DNA of 64,000 nucleotides from Anaerolineae bacterium (GTDB lineage: Bacteria; Chloroflexota; Anaerolineae; Aggregatilineales; Phototrophicaceae), in assembly GCA_022826865.1 (NCBI GenBank), contig JAJDUC010000037.1, positions 1-64,000 on the forward strand. Reading direction: 5' to 3'. The notes below the pieces were generated by a model. The model made no database searches. It saw only the letters and a program-made list of their open reading frames with translations, and was not told the origin of the DNA. The position numbers and the translations under genes are program-made. Numbering within the stretch: position 1 is the stretch's first letter; each line of letters starts with the position of its first letter. Shown in pieces: positions 1 to 8,749 of this stretch.

Positions 1-140
1 TGTAGGGGCGTCTCGTGAGACGCCCGTTGAAAATGGCCTGCAAATTGCGGGCGTTTCAGCGAAACGCCCCTACAGATTACGAAATGTGAGGCGAAATTGT
101 CATTTGTCAGCGCAATTTCAATTTGATGCGATTGCCCTGG
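1..140. repeat. Repeat family A, copy 1 (MITE-like, two hairpins)
   Basis: This 140-base element recurs at 39199-39338 with about nine mismatches by eye. Its first 74 bases are bounded by an 11-base perfect inverted repeat (TGTAGGGGCGT at 1-11, ACGCCCCTACA at 64-74). They contain two hairpins, GGCGTCTC/GAGACGCC and GGGCGTTTC/GAAACGCCC. An AT-richer tail follows and ends in GCGATTGCCCTGG. No ORF lies inside. It sits just upstream of glgA and is best read as a non-autonomous intergenic repeat. The left boundary may lie outside the window. Confidence 0.85.
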
Positions 141-217
141 ATAATGATTGTATTCATTGCCGGGATGATAAGCTAAAATCTCCGCGTCATTAGAATTCAG
201 AGAAACCGCCTTTTACG

Positions 218-1681
218 ATGAAGGTCCTGTTGGCGAGCGCGGAGGCCCTGCCTTTTGCCAAGGTGGGTGGCTTGGCCGATGTCGTCGGCTCATTGCCGGC
301 GGCGCTGCGCCGGGCCGGCGTCGACGCGCGCGTCATTATCCCCGGATACGGTTTCATTGATCATTTCAGATATGAAATCGAAGAGCTTTTCCGCTTCGAC
401 TTTCACCATCGGCTTGGCGCGCACGAAGTCATACTGTTTCACTGCGAATACAATGGCATTTGCTTCTACCTGCTGCAGTCGCCGCCTTATTTTGGGCTGG
501 AGGGGGAAGTCTACAGCAGCTGGGATTGGGATACGCAGCGCTATATCTATTTCTGCCAGGCGCTGATGGCGACATTGCAGCAATTGAGCGAACGGGCGGG
601 CTGGCTGCCACAGGTGCTGCATGTCAACGACTGGCATACCGCTTTAGCGCCATTCCTTCTGCGCGAACATGCTGTTGACGACCGCTGGGCCGGGCTGGCG
701 ACGGTCATGAGCATTCACAATATTGCCTATCAGGGCAATCAGGCTGGCGGTTTCCTTTGGCATGCCGGTATCCACGGTCGGCATCATCCCGATCTGCAGC
801 GATTTGGATTGACCGATAACCTGCTGGGGATTGGAATCGCCCATTGCGACATGCTCAGCACAGTCAGCCCACGCTATGCCGACGAAATCACTTATCCTTA
901 TGCCGGTTACGAGCTTGCGCCGCTTATCGGCGAACGCGCCGCCGATCTGCGCGGCATCCTGAATGGACTGGATGCGGATTTGTGGGATCCGGCAACCGAT
1001 CCCGATCTTGCCGCCAATTTCAGTTTGCAAGACTTCGTTGAGAAGCGACCGAGCAACAAGCGATATTTGCAGGCATTTGCGCGCCTGCCGATCGCGCCTG
1101 ATCTTCCCCTGGTCGGCATCGTCAGTCGCCTGGCGGCGCAAAAGGGATTCGACCTGGCGCTGCCGGCTTTGCGCAGCATACTTGCCCGCCGCGACATGCA
1201 GGTCGTCGTCCTGGGAACGGGAGAACCCGAGCTTGAACAAGAATTCTGGCGCCTGGAGCAAGACTACGGCGATAAGGTCCGCGCCTTTCTCCAATACGAT
1301 GGCGCCCTGGCGCAGCAAATCTATGCTGGTTGTGATATCTTCCTGATGCCTAGCCACTTTGAACCTTGCGGCATGGGCCAGATGATGGCGATGCGTTACG
1401 GGGCGCTGCCCCTGGCGCGGGAGACCGGCGGCCTGGCCGATACTGTGGTCAATTATGACAACGCTGACGCCGACGGCGGCACGGGTTTTGTCTTCCACTG
1501 GCAGGAGGCGGGCGCGGTGGAAGGCACGCTCGATTGGGCGTTGGATACCTATCGCGATCGGCCCGACGCCTGGCGCCGGATGCAGCGGCGCGCGCTGGCT
1601 ACAGATTTTAGTTGGAACAAGAGCGCCCTCGCATACAAGCGCATTTATCTCCAGGCGCTGAGCAAACGGGTTTGGACTTAA
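218..1681 (+). CDS. glgA: Glycogen synthase (GT5)
   Basis: Transfers glucose from ADP-glucose (or UDP-glucose) to the non-reducing end of alpha-1,4-glucan, in the cytoplasm. The 487 residues match the usual length of bacterial GlgA. The N-terminal GT5 domain carries the K-V-G-G-L-A-D motif with Lys15 for the nucleotide-sugar phosphate. The C-terminal GT-B half has SRLAAQKGFD, and then EPCGMGQ and ETGGLADTV near residue 385-410, which are family signatures. The ATG at 218 gives the canonical MKVLLAS start. The ribosome-binding site is weak. glgC follows after 64 bases, so the two are probably co-transcribed as a glycogen synthesis unit. The identification is secure; the preferred donor nucleotide is inferred. 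Confidence 0.96.
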   Translation: MKVLLASAEALPFAKVGGLADVVGSLPAALRRAGVDARVIIPGYGFIDHFRYEIEELFRFDFHHRLGAHEVILFHCEYNGICFYLLQSPPYFGLEGEVYSSWDWDTQRYIYFCQALMATLQQLSERAGWLPQVLHVNDWHTALAPFLLREHAVDDRWAGLATVMSIHNIAYQGNQAGGFLWHAGIHGRHHPDLQRFGLTDNLLGIGIAHCDMLSTVSPRYADEITYPYAGYELAPLIGERAADLRGILNGLDADLWDPATDPDLAANFSLQDFVEKRPSNKRYLQAFARLPIAPDLPLVGIVSRLAAQKGFDLALPALRSILARRDMQVVVLGTGEPELEQEFWRLEQDYGDKVRAFLQYDGALAQQIYAGCDIFLMPSHFEPCGMGQMMAMRYGALPLARETGGLADTVVNYDNADADGGTGFVFHWQEAGAVEGTLDWALDTYRDRPDAWRRMQRRALATDFSWNKSALAYKRIYLQALSKRVWT

Positions 1682-1745
1682 GGATCAACTGTATCGAGGG
1701 CGAATTCAAACGCGCCAATGAGCCTCAGGCCTGAAGGAGCGGCAA

Positions 1746-3017
1746 GTGAAAGTAAAGGCAGTCATTCTTGCGGGCGGCAAGGGAACCCGGCTGGGTGTGC
1801 TCACGATTAAGCGCGCCAAACCGGCCGTTCCCTTCGGCGGCAAATACCGCATTATCGATTTCGCGCTGAGCAACTGTGTCAACTCCAATATATTTGATGT
1901 CATCGTTTTGACGCAATATCGGCCGCACAGCCTCAACGATCACATCGGCAAGGGCCGACCCTGGGACCTTGATCGCTCTTTCACCGGTGGCGTGCGCATG
2001 TTGCAACCCTATCAGGGCAGCTTTGATACCGACTGGTATGCCGGCACCGCCGACGCGGTCGCGCAGAATCTCAATTTTGTGCGGCAGGGACGTCCCGAAT
2101 ATGTGCTCATCCTTTCCGGCGATCACATTTATGAGATGGATTATGACATGCTGGTGCAATATCACCGCGATCGGGGCGCGGACGCGACCGTTTGCACGAT
2201 TCGCGTGCCACTGGACGAAGCCAGCCGCTTCGGTATTGTCGATACTGACCAGGACTACCGCGTCATCCAGTTCGTGGAAAAGCCGGCATCGCCGCCGGGG
2301 AACCTGGCCAACATGGGTGTCTATGTCTTCGATTACGAAGTGCTGGAGCGGGTGCTGCTGGAGGACCAAGCCGACCCCAATTCGGAGCGTGACTTCGGCA
2401 AGGACATTCTGCCCAAGATGGTAGCGGCCAACCGGAACATCCTGGCCTATCCTTACGGTGGCTACTGGATTGATGTAGGCACGATTGACGCTTATTGGGA
2501 AGCGCATATGGACCTGCTTTCCAGCCCGCCGTCCTTGAATCTCAATGACCGGACATGGGTCATCCACACGCGCAGCGAAGAACGGCCGCCGGTACGCGTC
2601 GGCGCCGACGCCAGGATTGTCGACAGCATGATCGCCGATGGCTCCGTGATTGGCGCCGGCGCCGTCATCGAACGCTCAATCCTTTCGCCTGGCGTCTTCA
2701 TCGGTCCGGGCGCGGTGATACGCGAGTCCGTCATTCTGAACGATGCCTATATTGAGACCGGCGTCCGCTTAGAGCGCTCGTTGGTTGACAAAATTGCTGT
2801 GATCGGCAAGAAGGCGCGAGTCGGCGCCTGGCAGGATATGGGCGACTTGCGAATCACCAGCATTGGCAAGAATGCGCGTATTCCGCCTGAGTTTACGATC
2901 GGCGCGGGATCTGTTGTCGGCTCGGACTGCACACATGAAAGTTTCGCGCGCTTCAGCAATATGACCGTGCCGGAAGGCAGCGATGTGGAATTCTCCCCGC
3001 GCATCCGCCGGGCCTAG
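1746..3017 (+). CDS. glgC: Glucose-1-phosphate adenylyltransferase
   Basis: Makes ADP-glucose and pyrophosphate from glucose-1-phosphate and ATP, the committed step of bacterial glycogen synthesis. The start is GTG at 1746 with an AAGGAG ribosome-binding site at 1734-1739. The nucleotidyltransferase domain opens with [13 protein letters not shown], followed by [20 protein letters not shown] and [11 protein letters not shown]. The C-terminal third is a left-handed beta-helix with hexapeptide-like repeats ([19 protein letters not shown] and so on). Length 423 aa is typical. It lies directly behind glgA, which supports glgA-glgC coupling. Allosteric control by glycolytic intermediates is known for the family but cannot be judged here. 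Confidence 0.96.
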   Translation: MKVKAVILAGGKGTRLGVLTIKRAKPAVPFGGKYRIIDFALSNCVNSNIFDVIVLTQYRPHSLNDHIGKGRPWDLDRSFTGGVRMLQPYQGSFDTDWYAGTADAVAQNLNFVRQGRPEYVLILSGDHIYEMDYDMLVQYHRDRGADATVCTIRVPLDEASRFGIVDTDQDYRVIQFVEKPASPPGNLANMGVYVFDYEVLERVLLEDQADPNSERDFGKDILPKMVAANRNILAYPYGGYWIDVGTIDAYWEAHMDLLSSPPSLNLNDRTWVIHTRSEERPPVRVGADARIVDSMIADGSVIGAGAVIERSILSPGVFIGPGAVIRESVILNDAYIETGVRLERSLVDKIAVIGKKARVGAWQDMGDLRITSIGKNARIPPEFTIGAGSVVGSDCTHESFARFSNMTVPEGSDVEFSPRIRRA

Positions 3018-3114
3018 TTTGGTCAGGCGCATGACGCGTTCAGACTTGGACGCTGCTGGTTCAAAGGGCGCTTTGTATTGGAATCGAATCTGTCAATGAA
3101 TGGAGGGTGAGCAA

Positions 3115-3894
3115 ATGGGCAAGATGAAGGTCGGCGTGCAATTGCACCCGCAGCATGTGAGCTATTCGACCTATGCGCAAGCGGTCCAGGCGAGTGAGGC
3201 GCGTGGCGTCGACACGATCTGGAATTGGGATCATTTTTTCCCCTTGTATGGCGAAGGCAATAACAATCATTTCGAAGGCTGGACGCTGCTGACGGCGATA
3301 GCCATGCTGACGACGCGGGCTCAAATCGGCACGCTGGTCACCTGCAACAGTTATCGCAATCCGGCGCTCTTGACGCAAATGGCCAACACAGTCGACCATA
3401 TCAGCGGCGGTCGCCTGATTCTTGGCATTGGCTCCGGCTGGTTCCAAAAGGATTACGACGATTTCGGCTATGAATTTGGCAGCGCCGGCAGCCGCTTGCG
3501 CGATCTTGGCGAAGCGCTGCCTGTCATCAAGAAGCGCATGAGCGAAGAATTGCCGCCGCCGCCGCGCGGACCCATCCCGATCATGATCGGCGGCGGCGGC
3601 GAAAAGGTCACTCTGAAGCTGACCGCGATGCATGCCGACCTCTGGAACGGCTTCGGCCCGCCCGAGACCTACGCGCGCAAAAACCGGGTCCTTGATCGCT
3701 GGTGCGCCGAAGTTGGGCGCGATCCGGCTTCAATCGAGCGCACGGTCTCGATCCCGTTCCAGGAAGATATGGAAGGGAATCTCGATGGCTACGCCGAGGC
3801 CGGGGCAACACATTTCATTTTGATGAGCCCGGCGCCGCCCGACTACGACAGGCTGGATTACCTGGTGGCCTGGCGCGACCGCATGAACGCCTAA
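3115..3894 (+). CDS. LLM-class flavin-dependent oxidoreductase
   Basis: A luciferase-like TIM-barrel protein, probably using F420 or FMN; the substrate cannot be told. Family features are an N-terminal KVGVQLHPQ strand, a WDHFFPLYGEGN segment, the LGIGSGWFQKDYDDFG motif and IPIMIGGGGEKVTLKL near the C-terminal third. I chose ATG 3115 rather than the upstream ATG at 3100 because GGAGG at 3102-3106 sits about eight bases before it and would lie inside the longer reading. At 259 aa it is somewhat shorter than many family members. It follows glgC by about 100 bases on the same strand, but no link to glycogen is evident. Confidence 0.85.
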   Translation: MGKMKVGVQLHPQHVSYSTYAQAVQASEARGVDTIWNWDHFFPLYGEGNNNHFEGWTLLTAIAMLTTRAQIGTLVTCNSYRNPALLTQMANTVDHISGGRLILGIGSGWFQKDYDDFGYEFGSAGSRLRDLGEALPVIKKRMSEELPPPPRGPIPIMIGGGGEKVTLKLTAMHADLWNGFGPPETYARKNRVLDRWCAEVGRDPASIERTVSIPFQEDMEGNLDGYAEAGATHFILMSPAPPDYDRLDYLVAWRDRMNA

Positions 3895-3990
3895 GCGCAT
3901 TGATTGACGCTTAACGCCGGCAGTTATGTCCTTGCAAACGTCGCCCGTTTGGATTGAACCGATCTGGCTGGCGCCGACCTGCTGCATCCC

Positions 3991-4287
3991 TCAGGTTGTG
4001 ACGACGCAGTTGTCGCTTCCGTGGGGGTTTGAAACGTATCGTTCCGCTTCCCAGTCATTGTGCCATTCTTCACCGTTGACCAGGTAGCGGAACTCGTATT
4101 CCCGGTCCGGCTCAAGTTCGAGCATAATCTTGAAACGCCCGTCCTTTAGCGGTTTCATCGGCGTGGCGCTCTCGTCCCAATCATTGAAGTCTCCGACCAG
4201 GGATACGCTTTCTGCGTTGATTGCTTCTGCTGTATAGAACGTAACCTGAACCGCGTCCCTGCTCTTTAGGTAACGCTTCTTCAGCAT
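3991..4287 (-). CDS. Stand-alone CBM48/isoamylase early-set domain protein
   Basis: A 98-residue protein that is almost entirely one glycogen-binding early-set domain of the CBM48/AMPK-beta type. It shows the hallmark VSLVGDFNDWD motif near residues 30-40, the P-L-K-D-G-R-F turn, and YEFRYLVNGEEWHNDWEAERYV with the conserved aromatic and glycine positions. There is no catalytic domain, so it probably binds alpha-glucan or regulates glycogen enzymes. GGAGAGG precedes the ATG by a few bases on the minus strand. It lies between glgC and the phosphorylase gene but on the opposite strand, so it has its own promoter or is read from the right. Confidence 0.85.
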   Translation of the reverse strand: MLKKRYLKSRDAVQVTFYTAEAINAESVSLVGDFNDWDESATPMKPLKDGRFKIMLELEPDREYEFRYLVNGEEWHNDWEAERYVSNPHGSDNCVVTT

Positions 4288-4576
4288 CTGTCCTCTCCAG
4301 TCGTTGAGTCTAGCAAGACCTAAACGATCTATCTAAACTTAATAATAGCGGAAATTACAGATTGAGCGCAATGAATGCTATCGCCAGCAAATACAAGGCT
4401 GCGCTGTAAAATATGCACAAAGACAGTTGCGCATTTCGCGCCTTATGATTAAGTGATCAGGTCGCAGCTGCGTGCGAGCGCATTTTCTGGAATTGAAGTG
4501 GATTAGAACAGAATTTTCGATACAATCTTCGATTCGACCACTGCAACAGATCACTGAATTCAGGAGAGCCAAACGC

Positions 4577-7144
4577 ATGGTACAGCCGGTAGCCAGGGTC
4601 AATGTCGCGCCGAAACTTCCGCCGCAGCTTGGCCGATTGCACGAACTGACGTACAACCTTTGCTGGGCTTGGGACCACGAAGCCATATCTCTGTTCCGGC
4701 GGCTGGACCCGGACCTCTGGGAGGAGACGCAGCACAATCCCGAATGGATGCTCGGGCGGATGAGCCAGGAACGCTTGAACGCATTGGTGAGCGACACCTC
4801 GTTCATGGCTCACTACGCCCGCGTCTGCCGTTCATTCGATGAATACATGCGCGCGGAAAACACCTGGTTTCAAGAGCAATATGGGCGCATGGAGCAACAG
4901 CCGGTCATCGCCTACTTCTCGATGGAATTCGGCTTAACCGAATGCTTGCAGAATTATTCAGGCGGTCTGGGCGTTCTTAGCGGCGACCACTTGAAGAGCG
5001 CCAGCGACCTGAATGTGCCGCTGGTGGGCGTCGGCATTCTGTATCAGGAAGGCTACTTCCAACAATACCTCAACGCTGACGGCTATCAACTGGAATCCTA
5101 CCCGTTGAATGACTATGTCAACCTGCCGGTGAAGCGGCAAATGGACGCTCAGGGCGAACCAATCATGATATCGGCGCCGCTTCCCGGCCGTGAACTGTTC
5201 GCGCAAGTCTGGAAGGTGCAGGTTGGACGGGTCTCCCTATATTTGCTGGATAGCAACATCGACAAGAACGAATTGGCGGAAGATCGCAACCTTACCGACC
5301 GTTTGTACGGCGGCGACGGGCGCACAAGAATCCGCCAGGAAATCCTCTTGGGAATCGGCGGCGTGCGCCTGCTGCGCGCGCTGAACATTGAAGCGGACAT
5401 TTTCCACATGAATGAGGGCCATTCGGCGTTTTTGCTCCTCGAGCGCATTCGGAACTTCATCTGCGATGATGGTCTGTCATTCGAGCAGGCGAAAGCGCTG
5501 ACCGCGGCGAGCAGTGTCTTCACGGTGCATACGCCGGTGCCGGCCGGTCTGGAACGATTCGGCTTTGATTTGATCGATGAACACTTCAGCGATTTGATGC
5601 CTGAATTCGGCCTCTCAAGTGAAGAATTCCACGATTTGGGCCGCGAGAACCTGGGGCATCATGAGGTATTTTCAATGTCGGTGATGGCATTGAATTTGTC
5701 GTCGGGCACAAATGGCGTGGCGAAGCTGCACGGCGAAGTCTCGCGCGAGATGTGGAAGTGGGTTTATCCCAGCGTTCCGGTGCACGAAGTGCCCATCCGC
5801 GCCATCACAAACGGCGTACACGTTCAAACCTGGGTCAGCCAGGAAATGGCGCAGCTCTTTGATCGCTACCTTGATCCGGCCTGGCGGATGGAAGAATCCC
5901 GGCAGCAGGTATGGGATGGGGTTTTGAGCATACCGGATGCCGAATTGTGGCGGACGCATGTGCGCCGGCGTGAACGCCTGGTCGCATTTGCGCGCGAGCG
6001 CCTGCGGCAGCAGCTGCAGCGGCGCGGCATGTCCCAGACCGAGATTGAAGCGGCCGACGAGGTGCTGAATCCGGATGCGCTGACGATCGGTTTCGCCCGG
6101 CGCTTCGCCACGTACAAGCGCGCCACCCTGGTCTTCCGCGATCTGGGGCGTTTGCGGCGCTTGCTGACTGACCCGGAGCGGCCGGTGCAATTCATCTTTG
6201 CCGGCAAGGCGCATCCGCATGACAACGAAGGCAAAGAGTTGATTCGCACGATCGTAAATGTCGCCCGCGACCATGACTTCCGCAATTCCATTGTCTTCCT
6301 CGAAAACTTCGATATGAATGTCGCGCGCTACATTGTGCAAGGCGTCGATGTCTGGCTGAACAATCCGCGCCGGCCGAAAGAAGCCAGCGGCACCAGCGGC
6401 ATGAAGGTCATCTACAATGGCGGCTTGAATTGCAGCATCCTGGATGGCTGGTGGGCGGAAGCTTTTGACCAGGATGTCGGCTGGTCAATCGGCCACGGGG
6501 AAGAATATCCCGAAGAGCAATGGGCGCATCAGGATTATGTCGAGAGCCAGGCCCTGTACAATCTGCTGGAGCAGGACATCGTGCCGCTTTTCTACCGCCA
6601 GTCCCGCGATGGCTTGCCGCGGGAATGGATTCGCCGCGTCAAGCGCAGCATGGCCCGGCTGGCGCCAACCTTTAACACACACCGCATGGTCCAGCAATAC
6701 ACCGACGAATTCTATCTGCCGCGCTTCAAAGTGAGCCAGGCAATGCGCTACGGGCGCTTCAGCGGGGCGCTCGATTTTGTGAATTGGCTGCAGCGCGTGG
6801 ATCGGGTTTGGCACGAAGTATCCGTATTGGACGTCGATATATGTGATGGCGATGTCGAAATCGGCAGCCAAACCGAGATCCATGCGCGGGTTGTTTTAGG
6901 GCAGCTGCGGCCGGCGGATGTGACGGTGCAATTGTATTTCGGTATGCTGGATTCGGCCGGCAACATTCGCGAAGGGCAATCGGTAGACATGCGGTTGCGC
7001 GGTGAAAACGGACAGGGCGCTTATACATTCACCGCAGACCATGTATTCCAGACGACCGGTCATGTTGGCTTCTCGGTCAGGATCCTGCCTTTCCACAACT
7101 ATCTGCACACTTCCTTCATGCCGCAGAAGATCGTCTGGGCATAA
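4577..7144 (+). CDS. glgP: Alpha-glucan phosphorylase, DUF3417 type
   Basis: Phosphorolyses alpha-1,4-glucan to glucose-1-phosphate using PLP. The start was set at ATG 4577, preceded by CAGGAGAG. An upstream in-frame ATG at 4472 would add 35 residues with no family resemblance. The N-terminal ~110 residues (LGRLHELTYNLCWAWDHEA) form the DUF3417 module found in the MalP/thermophilic GlgP subfamily. YFSMEFGLTECLQNYSGGLG and the PLP site EASGTSGMK (lysine about residue 610) follow. The 855-aa protein differs clearly from the second phosphorylase at 50.7-53.2 kb. It lies at the end of the glycogen block, 190 bases from the CBM48 gene start on the opposite strand. Confidence 0.94.
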   Translation: MVQPVARVNVAPKLPPQLGRLHELTYNLCWAWDHEAISLFRRLDPDLWEETQHNPEWMLGRMSQERLNALVSDTSFMAHYARVCRSFDEYMRAENTWFQEQYGRMEQQPVIAYFSMEFGLTECLQNYSGGLGVLSGDHLKSASDLNVPLVGVGILYQEGYFQQYLNADGYQLESYPLNDYVNLPVKRQMDAQGEPIMISAPLPGRELFAQVWKVQVGRVSLYLLDSNIDKNELAEDRNLTDRLYGGDGRTRIRQEILLGIGGVRLLRALNIEADIFHMNEGHSAFLLLERIRNFICDDGLSFEQAKALTAASSVFTVHTPVPAGLERFGFDLIDEHFSDLMPEFGLSSEEFHDLGRENLGHHEVFSMSVMALNLSSGTNGVAKLHGEVSREMWKWVYPSVPVHEVPIRAITNGVHVQTWVSQEMAQLFDRYLDPAWRMEESRQQVWDGVLSIPDAELWRTHVRRRERLVAFARERLRQQLQRRGMSQTEIEAADEVLNPDALTIGFARRFATYKRATLVFRDLGRLRRLLTDPERPVQFIFAGKAHPHDNEGKELIRTIVNVARDHDFRNSIVFLENFDMNVARYIVQGVDVWLNNPRRPKEASGTSGMKVIYNGGLNCSILDGWWAEAFDQDVGWSIGHGEEYPEEQWAHQDYVESQALYNLLEQDIVPLFYRQSRDGLPREWIRRVKRSMARLAPTFNTHRMVQQYTDEFYLPRFKVSQAMRYGRFSGALDFVNWLQRVDRVWHEVSVLDVDICDGDVEIGSQTEIHARVVLGQLRPADVTVQLYFGMLDSAGNIREGQSVDMRLRGENGQGAYTFTADHVFQTTGHVGFSVRILPFHNYLHTSFMPQKIVWA

Positions 7145-7187
7145 CGCTCGCTGAAGTGATGTATTATGTGGTGTCAAAAGAATCTTG

Positions 7188-7261
7188 CCACAAAGAACAC
7201 AAAGGACACAAAGGGCACAAGTTTTTTCTAAAAGCCTCTGTGTTCTCTGCGTTCTCTGTAG
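7188..7261. repeat. Repeat C: imperfect inverted repeat with ACAAAG/CTCTGTG units
   Basis: The left arm consists of short direct units (CCACAAAGAACACAAAGGAC and on). The right arm (CCTCTGTGTTCTCTGCG and on) is its imperfect reverse complement, separated by a T-rich spacer with TTTTTT. It lies between glgP and miaB and could form a long imperfect hairpin. Similar CACAAAG-type intergenic repeats are widespread in environmental bacteria. It may act as a terminator for glgP, since a run of six T follows the left arm, but that is inference. Confidence 0.6.
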
Positions 7262-7269
7262 ATAAAGAC

Positions 7270-7291
7270 AAAATTGAAGCGATTGCCCTGG
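7270..7291. repeat. Tail fragment of repeat family A
   Basis: These 22 bases match the last 22 bases of repeat A (119-140) at 19 positions, including an exact GCGATTGCCCTGG end. The hairpin part of repeat A is absent; repeat C lies immediately to the left. It looks like a truncated or composite copy. Confidence 0.55.
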
Positions 7292-7309
7292 CCTAGCGCC
7301 CGTCTCACG

Positions 7310-7338
7310 TTGACCGCAACTGCGGCTTCGACTAGAAT
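7310..7338 (+). promoter_or_regulatory. Sigma70-type promoter for miaB
   Basis: TTGACC at 7310-7315 and TAGAAT at 7333-7338 are separated by exactly 17 bases, 34 bases upstream of the miaB start codon. This is one of the best -35/-10 pairs in the window. Confidence 0.7.
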
Positions 7339-7372
7339 ACGACGCCAGGAATGAGCTAAGCGAAACAGTGCC

Positions 7373-8749
7373 ATGCGCTATCACATCTGGACGCTCGGCT
7401 GTCAAATGAACGTTGCCGATTCGCAATTGTTGGCATCGGAACTGGAAAAGCTCGGGCACCGCGCGGCGGCCACGGGCGACGATGCCGATATCATGGTCGT
7501 CAACACCTGCGTCGTGCGGCAAAGCGCCGAAGACAAGGGCTTGGGCCGGCTGGGCATGCTCGGCAAGATCAAGGCCGACCAACCGGACAAGGTCATCGGC
7601 GTGATGGGCTGCATGGTCGGCGTTCGCGACCCGCTTTGGATGCGGCGGCGTCTGCCTTATGTCGATGTCTTCATGCCGCCCTCGGATCCGGCGCCAATGG
7701 TCGACTTCCTCAAAGAAAGGACGGATGAGGCCGACGCGCTGGATTTGGACTTGGAGACGCGCCGGGAGCGCGACGCCCTGCAAGACGGCGATATTGTGCT
7801 GCCGCCGCATGAACGCGGGCAGTTGGTTAGCGCGCATGTGCCGGTCGTTTATGGCTGTTCCCATGCCTGTACATTCTGCATCATTCCTTTCCGCCGCGGC
7901 ATCGAGCGGAGCCGGCGCGTCGGCGAGATCCTGGCGCATATTCGCAGCCTGGCCGCGCAAGGCGTGAAGGAAGTGACGCTGCTCGGCCAAATCGTCGATC
8001 GTTATGGCAAGGACATTCCCGATGGCCCCGATCTGGCGGATTTATTGCGCGTCGCCAACGGCGTCGCCGAAGAAGTCGGCATAGAGCGCATTCGTTTCCT
8101 GACCTCGCATCCCAACTGGATGACGGAGAAGTTGCTGAAGACGGTCGCCGAATTGCCGCGTGTTATGCCCCATATCGAGGCGCCGATTCAAGCCGGCGCC
8201 GACGCTGTGCTGGCGCGCATGCGGCGCGGCTACACTGCCGATCAATATCGCCGGCTGGTGGCGAAGATCCGCGATATCATCCCTCAGGTGGCCATTCATA
8301 CCGATATCATCGTAGGCTTTCCCGGCGAGACGCATGCGCAGTTCATGCAGACCTACAAGATTTTGGAAGAGTTGAAGCTCGATAAGGCGCATTTGGCGCG
8401 CTACAGCGCTCGACCGCAGACGGTCAGCGCGCGGCGGATGCAAGACGATGTGCCGGAAGAAGAAAAGCGCGAACGGCACCGCCTGCTCGAAGAATTGCAG
8501 GCGCGCGTGGTAGCCGATATCAATGCCCAATACCTCGGTCAACGGGTTGAGGTGCTGGTTGAAGGCCGGCACAAAGGCCGCTGGCGCGCTCGCACCCCGC
8601 AGAACAAGCTGGTATTCTTTGAAGCCGAGGGGGACTGGAAGGGCAGGCTGGCCGAGGTCGAAGTCACTTGGACCGGCCCCTGGAGCATGCAGGCGCGCTT
8701 GCCACAGCTTCAGCCGGAGGCAGATCCCCTTCTGGTCGTCGCGAGTTAA
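7373..8749 (+). CDS. miaB: tRNA-2-methylthio-N6-dimethylallyladenosine synthase
   Basis: Radical-SAM methylthiotransferase that adds a methylthio group to isopentenyl-adenosine 37 of tRNAs reading UNN codons. The N-terminal domain has all three cluster cysteines: Cys10 in LGCQMN, Cys46 in NTCVVR and Cys80 in GVMGCM. The radical-SAM motif CSHACTFC uses Cys162, Cys166 and Cys169. The C-terminal ~65 residues form a TRAM RNA-binding domain (GQRVEVLVEGRHKGRWRART). The LGCQMN signature favours MiaB over RimO or MtaB. A good promoter lies at 7310-7338. The stop codon overlaps the start of the next gene (TAATG), so the two are translationally coupled. Confidence 0.93.
   Translation: MRYHIWTLGCQMNVADSQLLASELEKLGHRAAATGDDADIMVVNTCVVRQSAEDKGLGRLGMLGKIKADQPDKVIGVMGCMVGVRDPLWMRRRLPYVDVFMPPSDPAPMVDFLKERTDEADALDLDLETRRERDALQDGDIVLPPHERGQLVSAHVPVVYGCSHACTFCIIPFRRGIERSRRVGEILAHIRSLAAQGVKEVTLLGQIVDRYGKDIPDGPDLADLLRVANGVAEEVGIERIRFLTSHPNWMTEKLLKTVAELPRVMPHIEAPIQAGADAVLARMRRGYTADQYRRLVAKIRDIIPQVAIHTDIIVGFPGETHAQFMQTYKILEELKLDKAHLARYSARPQTVSARRMQDDVPEEEKRERHRLLEELQARVVADINAQYLGQRVEVLVEGRHKGRWRARTPQNKLVFFEAEGDWKGRLAEVEVTWTGPWSMQARLPQLQPEADPLLVVAS

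Noticed and set aside
644-1498. Long minus-strand reading frame inside glgA (and similar ones inside glgC, glgP, polA, livK, sulfatase and GH genes)
   Set aside because: GC-rich genes throughout the window leave long antisense frames. These show no domains, no ribosome-binding sites and no operon logic.
4472-4576. N-terminal extension of the DUF3417-type phosphorylase
   Set aside because: The extra 35 residues are unrelated to the family, and CAGGAGAG directly precedes ATG 4577.
7188-7261. CRISPR-like array from the repeated ACAAAG units
   Set aside because: The units are short, contiguous and form an inverted repeat. There are no spacers and no cas genes anywhere in the window.
6896-7990. 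A 364-codon minus-strand reading frame across the glgP end, repeat C and the miaB start
   Set aside because: It is antisense to two certain genes and part of its translation comes from the repeat (LCVLCVLCG-type). No domain is recognisable.
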